The position numbers and the translations under genes were made by a program. A DNA stretch of 38,428 bases from a virus: positions 1 to 38,428 of IMG/VR virus record IMGVR_UViG_3300036832_000667; one strand, given 5' to 3'. Below the pieces are notes generated by a model. The model did no database searches and was not told the DNA's origin. It saw only the letters and a list, made by a program, of their open reading frames with translations. This document shows positions 13,775 through 22,351 of this stretch, in pieces. Within the stretch, counting starts at the first letter, position 1; every line of letters starts with the position of its first letter.

Positions 13775-14746
13775 ATGGCTGACGACGCCAGTTCAGCCGT
13801 GACGACGTTCGCGCAGTACGAAAGCGCGGTAAAGGACGGCAAGTTCAACGCCAGTCCTGCGCCGGCGCCGGAAGCTGCCGGCGACGCAACCGATACGGCC
13901 GAAGAAGCACCTACATCCGAAAGCGTGGCGGAATCGGAAACCGTCGAAGACAAATCGGTTCAAACAGAAAAAGCAGAAGCAGCGCCAGCGCTGCCAAAGA
14001 AGCCGCCGGCGAAGGCGACGCCGAAACTATCGTTATCCGATGAGCATGCGCGCTTACTGCGCGAAGTGGTCGAGCTCCGCAAGGAACGGCGCGAACTGCA
14101 GCAGCCACAAACAACGCGCCCGCCGGCGCCGGAAGCCGGTACTGCAGCAGCGCGCCCGCCGGCCGATGACGACAAGCCGCCGTCGATGCCGAAGCTCTCG
14201 ACGTTCCCAGGTTCGCTCGAGGAGTACGAGAAGGCCGTCGAAAAGTACGAAGGCGATAACCGCGCGTATCTCGAACGGCAATGGCAGCGCAAGCAGGAAG
14301 CGCAGCAGGCGCAAGCCGACCAGCAGCGGATCACGACAGCCTACGGCGACAAGCTGGCCGAACACCTGAAGATGTATCCGGACTATGATGCCGAAATCGC
14401 GCAAACGCCGATGACGGCGTTGATGGTCGATATCGTGCTTCATACCGGACCGGAACTGGGGCAAGTCCTGATCGACGACAAGAACGAAGCGAAGCGCATC
14501 CAAGCATTACCGCGCGACGTTCAGATCTTCGAGATGGGCAAGCTGGCCGCGCGTACGAACGGTAACGGCGCTAGTGCCGCTTCTGCTGTTTCTGAACCTG
14601 AATCGACAACCCAACCTGTCAAAGTACCGGCGAAAGTCGGCGCTTCTGGTGGATCCGCGGCCGTCTTAAATCGACCGGATCACGGCGCGAAGAACTTCGC
14701 CGAATTCGAAGCGATCGAGCGACGGCTCGCCAAAAAAGGGAAATAG
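13775..14746 (+). CDS. Scaffolding protein (probable)
   Basis: 323 residues just before the coat gene, the P22 gp8 position. The protein is acidic, rich in Ala, Glu and Pro and apparently mostly disordered or helical: a Pro/Ala linker at about 30-85, charged helices (HARLLREVVELRKERRELQQ; EYEKAVEKYEGDNRAYLERQWQRKQEAQQAQ), then a folded-looking block with YPDYDAEIAQTPMTALMVDIVLHTG. The C-terminus is basic (FAEFEAIERRLAKKGK), like the coat-binding helix-turn-helix of P22 scaffold. It would guide procapsid assembly and then leave. Confidence 0.82.
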   Translation: MADDASSAVTTFAQYESAVKDGKFNASPAPAPEAAGDATDTAEEAPTSESVAESETVEDKSVQTEKAEAAPALPKKPPAKATPKLSLSDEHARLLREVVELRKERRELQQPQTTRPPAPEAGTAAARPPADDDKPPSMPKLSTFPGSLEEYEKAVEKYEGDNRAYLERQWQRKQEAQQAQADQQRITTAYGDKLAEHLKMYPDYDAEIAQTPMTALMVDIVLHTGPELGQVLIDDKNEAKRIQALPRDVQIFEMGKLAARTNGNGASAASAVSEPESTTQPVKVPAKVGASGGSAAVLNRPDHGAKNFAEFEAIERRLAKKGK

Positions 14747-14752
14747 GTTCAC

Positions 14753-15997
14753 ATGCCCAATACATGGACAAATACGCAAGTCGTCTTATGGAAGACGCTG
14801 GCGCGATGGAAGAATAATTTGAAATTCGCGCGCAACGTCGATCATTCCTATAGCGATGAATTCGGCGCGGTCGTCGGATCGCATAACAAGGCCGGCCAAA
14901 CGATTCAGGTTCCAAAGCCGCAGCGTTTCACGGTCACAGCCGCGCAAGCCGCGAGCTTCCAGGGAATCACGAACATTACGACGCCGCTGACGATGAGCGT
15001 GCAAGCGAACGTCGCGTATCAACTCTCGTCGGCAGAACGCTTCTTAAACGCCGACCACATGTACGAAAAGTACGGCAAGCCGGCTGCGGACGCGCTGTCG
15101 AACTACGTCGATTACAATTCGTTCCTGTTTGCGACGAATACGACGCCGAACTTCGTCGGTGTTCCGGGAACTGCGCCGACCGATAACGGCGTCTATCTCG
15201 ATGCCGGCGTCGCGCTCGATAATTTCGATTGTCCGATGAATGCAACGGACCGGATGATGCTGGTATCGCCGCAGCAGATGCGGAAGGCGATCACCAACGA
15301 TCAGGGGCTTTTTCACGCCGGCCAGGAAATCGAAATGCAGTACCGCGAAGGCGCGGTGGGCGAAGCGCACGGCTTCCAATGGTTCAAAACGCAGAATACG
15401 CCGGTTACGACAGCGCCGACCTATGCCGGTACGCCGATCGTATCGGGAGCAGGGCAGACCGGAAGCACGCTCATTACAAGCGGCTGGACATCCGGCAGTT
15501 TGCCGGCCGGCACGCGTTTAACTATCGGCTCCGGAGCAACGGCGGTCAACACCGTGAACGCGCAATCACGCCAGTCGATCGGTGTACTGCAATCGTTCAT
15601 CGTGACCTCGACCACGGCACTTACTGCGACAACTAACATCCCGGTTTATCCGGCCATGCAGCCGACCGGCCAATACCAGAACATCAACCAATCGCCGCCG
15701 GCAGGCGCGGCAATTAACGTCTGGGTCGCCAGCGGCGGGACGACGCCGATCGTCACCGGCCTGGCATTCCACGAAAAGGCGTTCGCCGTCGTATACGGCA
15801 AATTGGACGTGCCGGACAAAGGCGTCATCGAGGCCTTCGGCGACACTGACCCCGAAACGGGCGCGTATATGCGCTACATGATGTATCTTGACGGCGACAA
15901 CGATCAGTGGAAATGCCGTTGGGATATACTATTCGGGTATGGGGCTCTTTACCCGGAGTGGGCGTGCGTCGTCGCAGGAAACGCGGCAACTGGCTAA
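14753..15997 (+). CDS. Major coat protein (P22 gp5-like)
   Basis: 414 residues, the expected size for a P22-type coat with an HK97 fold. After the N-terminal arm come SYSDEFGAVVGSHNKAGQTIQVPKPQRF and LNVAV-like TMSVQANVAYQL, then a Gly/Thr-rich stretch (about 215-335) that may hold the insertion domain, and the end CVVAGNAATG. It assembles the T=7 shell around the scaffold. The last seven residues and stop are repeated, with changed codons, at the end of the HNH gene that follows. Confidence 0.92.
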   Translation: MPNTWTNTQVVLWKTLARWKNNLKFARNVDHSYSDEFGAVVGSHNKAGQTIQVPKPQRFTVTAAQAASFQGITNITTPLTMSVQANVAYQLSSAERFLNADHMYEKYGKPAADALSNYVDYNSFLFATNTTPNFVGVPGTAPTDNGVYLDAGVALDNFDCPMNATDRMMLVSPQQMRKAITNDQGLFHAGQEIEMQYREGAVGEAHGFQWFKTQNTPVTTAPTYAGTPIVSGAGQTGSTLITSGWTSGSLPAGTRLTIGSGATAVNTVNAQSRQSIGVLQSFIVTSTTALTATTNIPVYPAMQPTGQYQNINQSPPAGAAINVWVASGGTTPIVTGLAFHEKAFAVVYGKLDVPDKGVIEAFGDTDPETGAYMRYMMYLDGDNDQWKCRWDILFGYGALYPEWACVVAGNAATG

Positions 15998-16038
15998 TAT
16001 CTTAACAACATAGATTGACAAAGTGGTAGAATTAAGAA

Positions 16039-16072
16039 GGGTAACCGAATGGTATATCCCATCTGGTTACCC
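16039..16072 (+). repeat. Stem-loop between coat and HNH gene
   Basis: GGGTAACC (16039-16046) pairs perfectly with GGTTACCC (16065-16072); inside, ATGG pairs with CCAT across a 2x2 internal loop. No T-run follows, so it is not a standard terminator. It may attenuate or process the coat message before the endonuclease gene, or hide the GTG at 16023 from ribosomes. Confidence 0.7.
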
Positions 16073-16103
16073 GACACCATTGACGGCCATAGGAGGGCCG
16101 CAC

Positions 16104-16763
16104 ATGGCTATCACCATCATTACCCGTAAGCAGGCGCGGGCACAGGGCTTGTCGCGATACTTTACGGGCAAAGCTTGCAAGCAGGGACATCTCGCGGAGC
16201 GTTCCACAAGGCATGCTGACTGCATAGAATGTGTCCGGTTAAAGAACAGCCGAACCTATTGGCGCGACCCAGCGAGAGATAATGCGCGACGAAAGGCGTC
16301 GCGGCAGGCGAGTCCGGAGAAGGCGAAAGCCTATAGTCGCCTGCAAAGCGCTCAATGGAAACGAAAGAATCCGGAAAAGGTAAATGCTCAAAATCGTGCT
16401 TGGCGCGAGAAATATCCGGAAAAGGTCAGGCTGGTGCGTGAGCGCTGGGACGAAAAACACAAAGACCGGATGCAGAATGATCCGGAGTATGCAGCCAAAG
16501 AAAGAACCAGGAAATTGAAAGAACTTTGGCAGCGCCGCGAAAAAAAGGCTGACCGCCCGTGTCCGGATCATTGCGAAATTTGTGGTGGAAGACCAAAAGA
16601 GATCTGCTTCGATCATTGCCATCAAACCGGAAAATTTCGAGGGTGGCTTTGCCATCAGTGCAATCAAATACTGGGACTCTCGGGCGATTCGCCCGATTTA
16701 TTACGTCAGTTGGCTCATTATTTGGAGAAGCATCTAAGCGCCGGCAACGCTGCGACAGGTTAA
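16104..16763 (+). CDS. HNH endonuclease, recombination endonuclease VII type
   Basis: 219 residues from ATG 16104, chosen because AGGAGGG lies 7 nt upstream; the frame is open from 16023. The N-terminus has a zinc-binding type CKQGHLAERSTRHADCIEC, the middle is a long Lys/Arg-rich helix (about 60-150), and the C-terminus is the EndoVII fold: C157xxC160, the catalytic FDHCH (about 169-173), and C183HQC186. Free-standing enzymes of this type behave as homing or Holliday-junction nucleases. It sits just behind the coat gene, and its last seven residues copy those of the coat protein, which looks like a mark of insertion into the 3' end of that gene. Confidence 0.88.
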   Translation: MAITIITRKQARAQGLSRYFTGKACKQGHLAERSTRHADCIECVRLKNSRTYWRDPARDNARRKASRQASPEKAKAYSRLQSAQWKRKNPEKVNAQNRAWREKYPEKVRLVRERWDEKHKDRMQNDPEYAAKERTRKLKELWQRREKKADRPCPDHCEICGGRPKEICFDHCHQTGKFRGWLCHQCNQILGLSGDSPDLLRQLAHYLEKHLSAGNAATG

Positions 16764-16777
16764 AACACCTTCCAAGC

Positions 16778-16846
16778 GGGAAAGCGTACCTAAGCCACGC
16801 CGAATTATAGGGTCATTCGGCCTTTACGCTTTCCCATTTTTATTTT
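16778..16846 (+). terminator. Rho-independent terminator after the HNH gene
   Basis: GGGAAAGCGTA (16778-16788) pairs with TACGCTTTCCC (16825-16835), an 11-bp stem, followed by ATTTTTATTTT. A second hairpin lies inside (GCCGAAT 16799-16805 with ATTCGGC 16815-16821). It would separate the capsid block from the head-completion genes. Confidence 0.88.
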
Positions 16847-16868
16847 GTAAAGCGAGGAGTAAAGATTC

Positions 16869-17285
16869 ATGCCAACTGGACCGGCACAAGTGAAGACGCA
16901 TGGTTCAACGCGCGACGCGGTGCGGAACTTCTTCGAGACCGAAGCGCGTAACGCGGAAAAGATACAGCGTCATGTATTAGAGCTTTCGGAAGACGATGAA
17001 CTGCCGGCGTACGTTTACCAGGAATTCCCCAAGGCGATGTATCCAGAGCACGAAGGCGACGACCCGATCGTCGTCGCAGATGAAGACGAAGAATCGAAGC
17101 GGGCAGCCGAAGGCTATTTCGCCAGCTTGGCCGAAGCCAAGGCGCATTACGCAAAGAATGGCGATGAGGACGATAACGACGGCGATGAAGATGAGATACT
17201 CATCGCGGAACACGATGATGAAGCCGAGCCGGTTCATCATGTCCCAAAACGGCCGGCGAAGAAGACAGCGCGCCGACGCCGCTAG
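16869..17285 (+). CDS. Acidic hypothetical head-region protein
   Basis: 138 residues after a good GAGGAG ribosome site. The first half is helical (RNFFETEARNAEKIQRHVLELSED), with a compact middle (ELPAYVYQEFPKAMYPEH) that ends at a very acidic run of Asp/Glu (about 88-118). The C-terminus is strongly basic (PAKKTARRRR). Acidic-then-basic tails suggest binding to a partner or to DNA. It lies between coat and the gp4-like gene, where a head accessory protein is expected. No family recognised. Confidence 0.6.
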   Translation: MPTGPAQVKTHGSTRDAVRNFFETEARNAEKIQRHVLELSEDDELPAYVYQEFPKAMYPEHEGDDPIVVADEDEESKRAAEGYFASLAEAKAHYAKNGDEDDNDGDEDEILIAEHDDEAEPVHHVPKRPAKKTARRRR

Positions 17286-17307
17286 AATGCGCTAAAGCGA
17301 AGCCGAA

Positions 17308-18243
17308 ATGCCGACAACTACCTATCTCGACTTGCTGACGCAAGCCGCTGGCGAGCTAAATTTAGTCGCGATCGGCGATTCGCTGTCGGCCGGCACCCCG
17401 CTAACGCAGCGACTATTAGACCGGCTGGTGATGATGGTCGATTCGTGGAACCTGAAACCGACCGTTGTTCCGTGGTATGACCAGTATGTATTCAATTTGA
17501 AGCCCGGACAGCAGACGTATCTGATCGGGCCGAACGCACCGGACTGGAACGCGCCGACGCCGACTTGCTTGAATCCGAATGCGACGAACCTATTGCTGAC
17601 GAATCCGATCGCAACCGGCATTTCAGGAACCGGCTATTACCCGGAATTCGTTCAGTGCAATAACATTTTTCTCGGAGGACCGCCGTACAGTTTCCTGATC
17701 AAGGGCACGAACCTTGGTTCTTATCCGGTGAACCTGCTTGTCAATTGGCAAGCAGGCAGCTATGCGGCGGCGGCGGCGGTTCGCATTCCACTCGCCGTCC
17801 TGAGCGTCGAGCAGTGGGCTACTATTTCGCTTCCCTATCTGCAGAATTCGTATCCGTCCGGCTGTTACTTAGATAGATCCGTCGTTACCGGTACGAACCA
17901 CGGCCAGACTTATACGGCATCGCGTATTTCCGTATGGGGAATTCCGACGACGGCGAATCAGATCGAATTGTTCTACTGGCATGCCATCGCGGTAGGCAAC
18001 CTGACCGACAATGTGAATGCCTCCCCTGGATACTTCAGGGCGATGGCCTTGAATCTGGCCGTCGAGATGGCCCCAAGTTTTGGCATCCAGGTCAGCGCAG
18101 TGACGCTCAAAAATGCTGCCGATGCGCTGGCTGATATCAAAGAGCTGAATGCTCCGGACATGAGCATGCGGCCTGATGTTGGGATGCCGGGCAGCAGAGG
18201 CGGCTACATCACCAAGGCCCAATTCTTAAGCGGGAACTTCTAG
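17308..18243 (+). CDS. Head completion / tail accessory protein (P22 gp4-like)
   Basis: 311 residues. The N-terminus TYLDLLTQAAGELNLVAIGDSLSAG, then RLLDRLVMMVDSW, is the pattern of podovirus packaged-DNA stabilisation proteins, whose helical N-terminal part forms the first ring below the portal. The middle is beta-rich and the last 60 residues helical (FRAMALNLAVEMAPSFGIQVSAVTL). P22 gp4 also has a muramidase activity, but I see no clear catalytic motif here. It is followed 3 nt later by the gp10-like gene, the P22 order. Confidence 0.85.
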   Translation: MPTTTYLDLLTQAAGELNLVAIGDSLSAGTPLTQRLLDRLVMMVDSWNLKPTVVPWYDQYVFNLKPGQQTYLIGPNAPDWNAPTPTCLNPNATNLLLTNPIATGISGTGYYPEFVQCNNIFLGGPPYSFLIKGTNLGSYPVNLLVNWQAGSYAAAAAVRIPLAVLSVEQWATISLPYLQNSYPSGCYLDRSVVTGTNHGQTYTASRISVWGIPTTANQIELFYWHAIAVGNLTDNVNASPGYFRAMALNLAVEMAPSFGIQVSAVTLKNAADALADIKELNAPDMSMRPDVGMPGSRGGYITKAQFLSGNF

Positions 18244-18246
18244 GCG

Positions 18247-19707
18247 ATGCCCTTGACGGACCTACCTGGCGCGATCGGGCCGACCGCTAATGGTCTGCCA
18301 GCGACGGTAAACAGCGAGCGCACCACCAACCTGATTGCTGAGAAGGTGGAAAGCAACGGCAAGGTCGCTTTCTATTACAAGCGCGTGGCCGGCTACAGCA
18401 GCGTTGCGGCCACTACCGCAGCGACGGGAGGCGTACAGGGCGGCCTCTACATCAACGGCCGGCGTTTTGTCATTGCCGGCGATCAGTTGTGGGAAATCAC
18501 CGGCGGCGCCATTCCATTCAGCTCCACACTGATCGGCAGTGTCGGGCCGGCCCTGGGCCAGTATGTGCGCTACTCGATTGCCACCAACATCCGCGGCAAC
18601 CAGCTTTGCATCGCGAGTAATAACGTCACCAGCGTTTATGATCTGACGACAAACACCTTTACGGCGAGCGTGACGACGCCCGAACCCCTCATCATGGTGG
18701 ATGAAGTCGACGGTTATTTCATCGGGCTGGCTTCCTCGGGCAACTTCTATATCAGTGCTTTCCAGAATGGCACCAGTTGGAATCCGCTCGATTTTGCGTT
18801 TGAGGAAACACCGGATTTAACGATGGGCTTCAAAGTGTGCAACCGCCGGGTGTGGATGTTCGGCTCACAGCACATTGAAGTGTTTGTAGATTCCGGCGAC
18901 CCAAATTTCCCGTTTACGCGCGATCAAAGCGTGTACGTGGAAGCGGGCGCTTACCGCAACAGCCTGTGTATCGCCGACAACACGGTGTATGGTATCGCTA
19001 CCGATGCACGAGGCGCAGGCTGGGCCTTCTTCCTGAATGGCGCACAGCCGCAGCGGTTCTCTACTCACGCGGTTGAGACTGCCTGGGGTCGATACGCCAC
19101 GATACGCGATGTAGTGCCCAAGGTGTACCAGGAAGCGGGACATGCTGTCGTGGTCTTCAGTTTCCCCACAGCCAATGTCAGTTGGGGTTACGACATCACG
19201 ACCGGCATCTGGCATGAACGCGGCGTCTACAACAGCGCCACCGGCAACTGGGATCGCGATTGGGGCGAAGTACACTTTTTTGACCCGGTTCTACAAGTCC
19301 ATTTCGTAGGCGATTACCGCAACGGCAACATGTATCTGCAGGGCCAGCAGTATTACGATTTCGCCGGTACGCCGATTTACTGGCGCAGGCGATTCCCGCA
19401 TATCAACGACGATCAGACCGGCATCGTGTATGACCTGGTGCGGGTGATCATGCAGACCGGTGTGCAAGGCTCGCTGCCGGCCGGAACGCCGGCAACAGTA
19501 ACGCTCGCCAAGTCCGACGACGGCGGCTATACGTTTACCACGCCGACATATCCGGTCAGCATCGGCGCGGCCGGCGCGTTTAACAAACGGCTCGACTGGA
19601 ACGCGATGGGCTATAGCACTGACCGTGTCTTTGAACTGATCGGCAATGATCCGATTCCGCTCGCCATCCTTGCCGTCAAAGGCTCAGTACGTTCCTGCGC
19701 TAACTAA
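18247..19707 (+). CDS. Packaged DNA stabilisation protein (P22 gp10-like)
   Basis: 486 residues, the gp10 length. The start (LPGAIGPTANGLPATVNSERTTNLIAE), the repeated blades (GVQGGLYINGRRFVIAGDQLWEI; WMFGSQHIEVFVDSG) and the WGYDITTGIWHERG segment fit the gp10 beta-propeller that forms the hub between the gp4 ring and the tail needle. The stop overlaps the next ATG (TAATG). Confidence 0.9.
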   Translation: MPLTDLPGAIGPTANGLPATVNSERTTNLIAEKVESNGKVAFYYKRVAGYSSVAATTAATGGVQGGLYINGRRFVIAGDQLWEITGGAIPFSSTLIGSVGPALGQYVRYSIATNIRGNQLCIASNNVTSVYDLTTNTFTASVTTPEPLIMVDEVDGYFIGLASSGNFYISAFQNGTSWNPLDFAFEETPDLTMGFKVCNRRVWMFGSQHIEVFVDSGDPNFPFTRDQSVYVEAGAYRNSLCIADNTVYGIATDARGAGWAFFLNGAQPQRFSTHAVETAWGRYATIRDVVPKVYQEAGHAVVVFSFPTANVSWGYDITTGIWHERGVYNSATGNWDRDWGEVHFFDPVLQVHFVGDYRNGNMYLQGQQYYDFAGTPIYWRRRFPHINDDQTGIVYDLVRVIMQTGVQGSLPAGTPATVTLAKSDDGGYTFTTPTYPVSIGAAGAFNKRLDWNAMGYSTDRVFELIGNDPIPLAILAVKGSVRSCAN

Positions 19708-20201
19708 TGCATCTCTGGCAGTACCAGGCACAGCTTCGCTGGTCAGACACCAACGGACTACTGACTGATCAATCGCGCCTATGGCTGAATGCTTTGTTTC
19801 GGACGGTCACGACGGCTGGCGAAGGACCGGTACAGCTCGGCGGCGACATCGGCGGGACATCGGCGAAGCCGATCGTCGAAGGCTTGCAAGGGAAGGCTGT
19901 TGCTTCGACGCTTCCGGCTAATGGTCAAGTGCTCACATGGTCATCGACCAATAACGACTGGGAGCCGGGAACGGCAGCAGCCGCGCCCGTAGCGGTGCGC
20001 GAAGTACCCAGCGGCACGTTGAACAGCGTCAACCAGGCGTTTTCGTTGAGTTTTACGCCTAGCTCCACGGCTTCGCTTTCGTTGTTCGTGAATGGCGTTG
20101 AGCAGACGCCGAACGGCGATTACACGCTGGCGGGAGCCACCATCAATTTCGCGGTCGCACCCAAAGCAACTGACTGGCTACTCGCGTTCTACACGCACTA
20201 A
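19707..20201 (+). CDS. Tail or fibre protein in the tail-needle position
   Basis: 164 residues. The opening helix (QAQLRWSDTNGLLTDQSRLWLNALFRTV) is followed by a shaft-like GDIGGTSAKPIVEGLQGKAV, then SWTDWEPG-type repeats as in phage fibre shafts, and a beta domain (SLSLFVNGVEQTPNGDYTL). It stands where P22 has the tail needle (gp26), but I see no long coiled coil, so it is more likely a fibre or tip protein. Confidence 0.65.
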   Translation: MHLWQYQAQLRWSDTNGLLTDQSRLWLNALFRTVTTAGEGPVQLGGDIGGTSAKPIVEGLQGKAVASTLPANGQVLTWSSTNNDWEPGTAAAAPVAVREVPSGTLNSVNQAFSLSFTPSSTASLSLFVNGVEQTPNGDYTLAGATINFAVAPKATDWLLAFYTH

Positions 20202-20214
20202 GAAAAGAATTTTT

Positions 20215-21261
20215 ATGGCACTCGAATTTTGCGACGGCTTCGATCACTACACGAGTGCGACCGCTGGCGCGAGCCGCAAATGGGATAGCACCAACACTGC
20301 CGGCAGCACCAGCGCTGGACGCTTCGCGGGAAATAGCTGGGGAACTCAGAATCAGCCGCTTAGTCTTACGCAAGGACAATTGACCTCGGTAGCGACGAGG
20401 ACAGTTGGATTCGCGTGCCAGATCGGGCAAATCACGGGCGGGGTGGGCGTGGTTCCTATCTTTCAATTTTTAGACGCTGGCACGACGCAGATAGAAATAA
20501 GGCAGGTAACTGGCGGCGGCGGCGTGCTGCAGGTGACGCGCAACGGTACGGCGTTGGCTACCTCGACCTCAACCCTCACCGTCAACACCTGGTATTACAT
20601 CGAATTTCAGGCGACGATTCACCCCACTGCGGGCAGTTTCACGTTGCGAGTAACCAGCGGCGGCACAACTTCCGTGTGGGCCAGCGCTAGCGGAGTGAAC
20701 ACCCGCAATACGTCAAACTCCACCACGGATGGATTGGGTTTCCCAAACGCTGGTTATCCAATTACTGTCGACGACTTCTATTGTCTGAACTCTTCGGGCT
20801 CCGTCAACAACACGTTTCTCGGCGAGTCCCGCATCCTGACTAATCTTCCAAGCGCGGACGACACGGCCGCTACTGGAACTAATTTATTGTGGACACCGAA
20901 CAGCGGCACGCCGCACTTCAGCCGGGCCAATGAGACGAATCCCGACGACGACACCAGCTATGTATCGAGCGCCACGGCGGGCCAGATCGACACTTACAAA
21001 TACGCAGCCATCTCGCCAACCGGCGCGATTGCCGCCCTTCAGGTAACGCTCTGCGAGCGCAAGGATGACGTTGGGACACGAACAACGTGCGTAGCGTATC
21101 GATCTTCGGGCGGAACAAATTACGCGGGTGCCAACAATTTCTCGCCCACCTCTTCCTATCTCATGAACCGGCAGATTTTTGAAACCGACCCGGCCACTTC
21201 TAGCGCTTGGACCGCTTCTGCTATCAACAACGGCGAGTTTGGCGTGAAGTGCATCGCCTAG
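20215..21261 (+). CDS. Tail fibre/structural protein with lectin-like fold
   Basis: 348 residues from ATG 20215. The N-terminal 200 residues (LEFCDGFDHYTSATAGASRKW; NTWYYIEFQATIHPTAGSFTLRV; FYCLNSSG) look like the concanavalin A/LamG-like jelly roll found in many phage structural proteins. The second half (about 205-348) is another beta-rich domain with PDDDTSYVSSATAGQIDTYKY, typical of phage adhesion modules. Probably virion surface; receptor binding is inference. Confidence 0.7.
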   Translation: MALEFCDGFDHYTSATAGASRKWDSTNTAGSTSAGRFAGNSWGTQNQPLSLTQGQLTSVATRTVGFACQIGQITGGVGVVPIFQFLDAGTTQIEIRQVTGGGGVLQVTRNGTALATSTSTLTVNTWYYIEFQATIHPTAGSFTLRVTSGGTTSVWASASGVNTRNTSNSTTDGLGFPNAGYPITVDDFYCLNSSGSVNNTFLGESRILTNLPSADDTAATGTNLLWTPNSGTPHFSRANETNPDDDTSYVSSATAGQIDTYKYAAISPTGAIAALQVTLCERKDDVGTRTTCVAYRSSGGTNYAGANNFSPTSSYLMNRQIFETDPATSSAWTASAINNGEFGVKCIA

Positions 21262-21265
21262 CGAC

Positions 21266-21571
21266 ATGGCAAATCGCGTCACTCAGGTAGCCGAAGAGAC
21301 TCTTCAATCGGGCGGCAACCCGAATGCTCGCGTTACCCAGGTTGCGACGGAGACGCTCGTTCGTCTCACGGTTCCCGTGGCGCGTGGCAACATCGACTAC
21401 GACCAGATTCAAGGCGCGGTTCGGCAGGGCAACGGAACGAAGTTCCAAATGTTCGGCGGCGGCAGTATGACTACGGGACATCTCGCCGTCTATGACGCAA
21501 ACGGCAATGTAATCGATGGCGGCGGTACGCTGGCAGTCCTCAAAGTCAACGGAACGGTAGTCGGTATTTAG
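21266..21571 (+). CDS. Small tail/fibre-associated protein
   Basis: 101 residues, starting 4 nt after the previous gene. The first part has a near-repeat (RVTQVAEETLQSGG and RVTQVATETLVRLT), often seen in tail-associated proteins; the rest resembles a shaft or beta element (HLAVYDANGNVIDGGG). Position places it in the fibre cluster. Function otherwise unknown. Confidence 0.6.
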   Translation: MANRVTQVAEETLQSGGNPNARVTQVATETLVRLTVPVARGNIDYDQIQGAVRQGNGTKFQMFGGGSMTTGHLAVYDANGNVIDGGGTLAVLKVNGTVVGI

Positions 21572-21587
21572 TTAGCGAAAGGATCTT

Positions 21588-22346
21588 ATGTCAACAGTCA
21601 ATTTCAACGACACGACACCAGCCGCACTAAGCGGGTTTTCGAATGTCCACTGGCAAAGCGATGCCAGCGGCAATATCAGTGCGAACGTGCCGCTTTCAGC
21701 GAGCGTTAAATCTGTCTCGACCGATTACACGGCTACTACAACAGACCAGATGATTGCTGCCACTGCCGGAGTGAGTAATGTCTATCTTCCCGCAGCTCCG
21801 GTCGCCAATCAGATTCTACAGATTCGCAATCTCAATACGGGTACAAATCTGATCACGATCCAGGGCAATGGCAATACTGTTGCCGGACTCCCGACGTACC
21901 CGTTGTATTCAGGCATGACCATCCAGCTCTGGTTTGATCTTTCTGTGCCAACGTGGCGCTCATTGCTTCAGACAGCGAGCGGCTGGCTGGCCTGGACCCC
22001 AACGTTTGCAGCCGCAGGCTCTATGACGGTTACCAGCCCAACGATTACCGACGCACAGTGGCTATTTATCAATGGAACAGTTATTTTCTACAAGCTTTCC
22101 GCCACGTTCACGCTCGGCGGCACGGCGAACAGTCAAGTGTATTTCACTGCACCTCTGCCTGTCGTTGGCACTCTGTATCCGGGTATTTGCTGGATACAGG
22201 AACCAGCGCAAGTGGTTCCCAACAGCAATCTGTACTTTTGCCGTCCTGACTTGACACAGGGGTTTACATTGCGGCGTGCCGATAATGCGAACTTTCCGCT
22301 GGGCGCCTATACCATCAATACGCAGGGCTTCTATCGTATCGCCTGA
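21588..22346 (+). CDS. Tail fibre protein with C-terminal adhesion-like domain
   Basis: 252 residues. A collar-like N-terminus (SGFSNVHWQSDASGNISANVPL) is followed by a knob-like NLNTGTNLITIQGNGNTVAGL, and then WLAWTPTFAAAGSMTVTSPTITDAQW, a domain type seen at the receptor-binding end of phage fibres. The C-terminus is aromatic (GAYTINTQGFYRIA). It ends tail to tail with a minus-strand methyltransferase, 5 nt away. Confidence 0.7.
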   Translation: MSTVNFNDTTPAALSGFSNVHWQSDASGNISANVPLSASVKSVSTDYTATTTDQMIAATAGVSNVYLPAAPVANQILQIRNLNTGTNLITIQGNGNTVAGLPTYPLYSGMTIQLWFDLSVPTWRSLLQTASGWLAWTPTFAAAGSMTVTSPTITDAQWLFINGTVIFYKLSATFTLGGTANSQVYFTAPLPVVGTLYPGICWIQEPAQVVPNSNLYFCRPDLTQGFTLRRADNANFPLGAYTINTQGFYRIA

Positions 22347-22351
22347 TTGAC

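Noticed and set aside
16023-16103. GTG 16023 as start of the HNH gene
   Set aside because: It would translate through the stem-loop; ATG 16104 has AGGAGGG at ideal distance and matches the family start.
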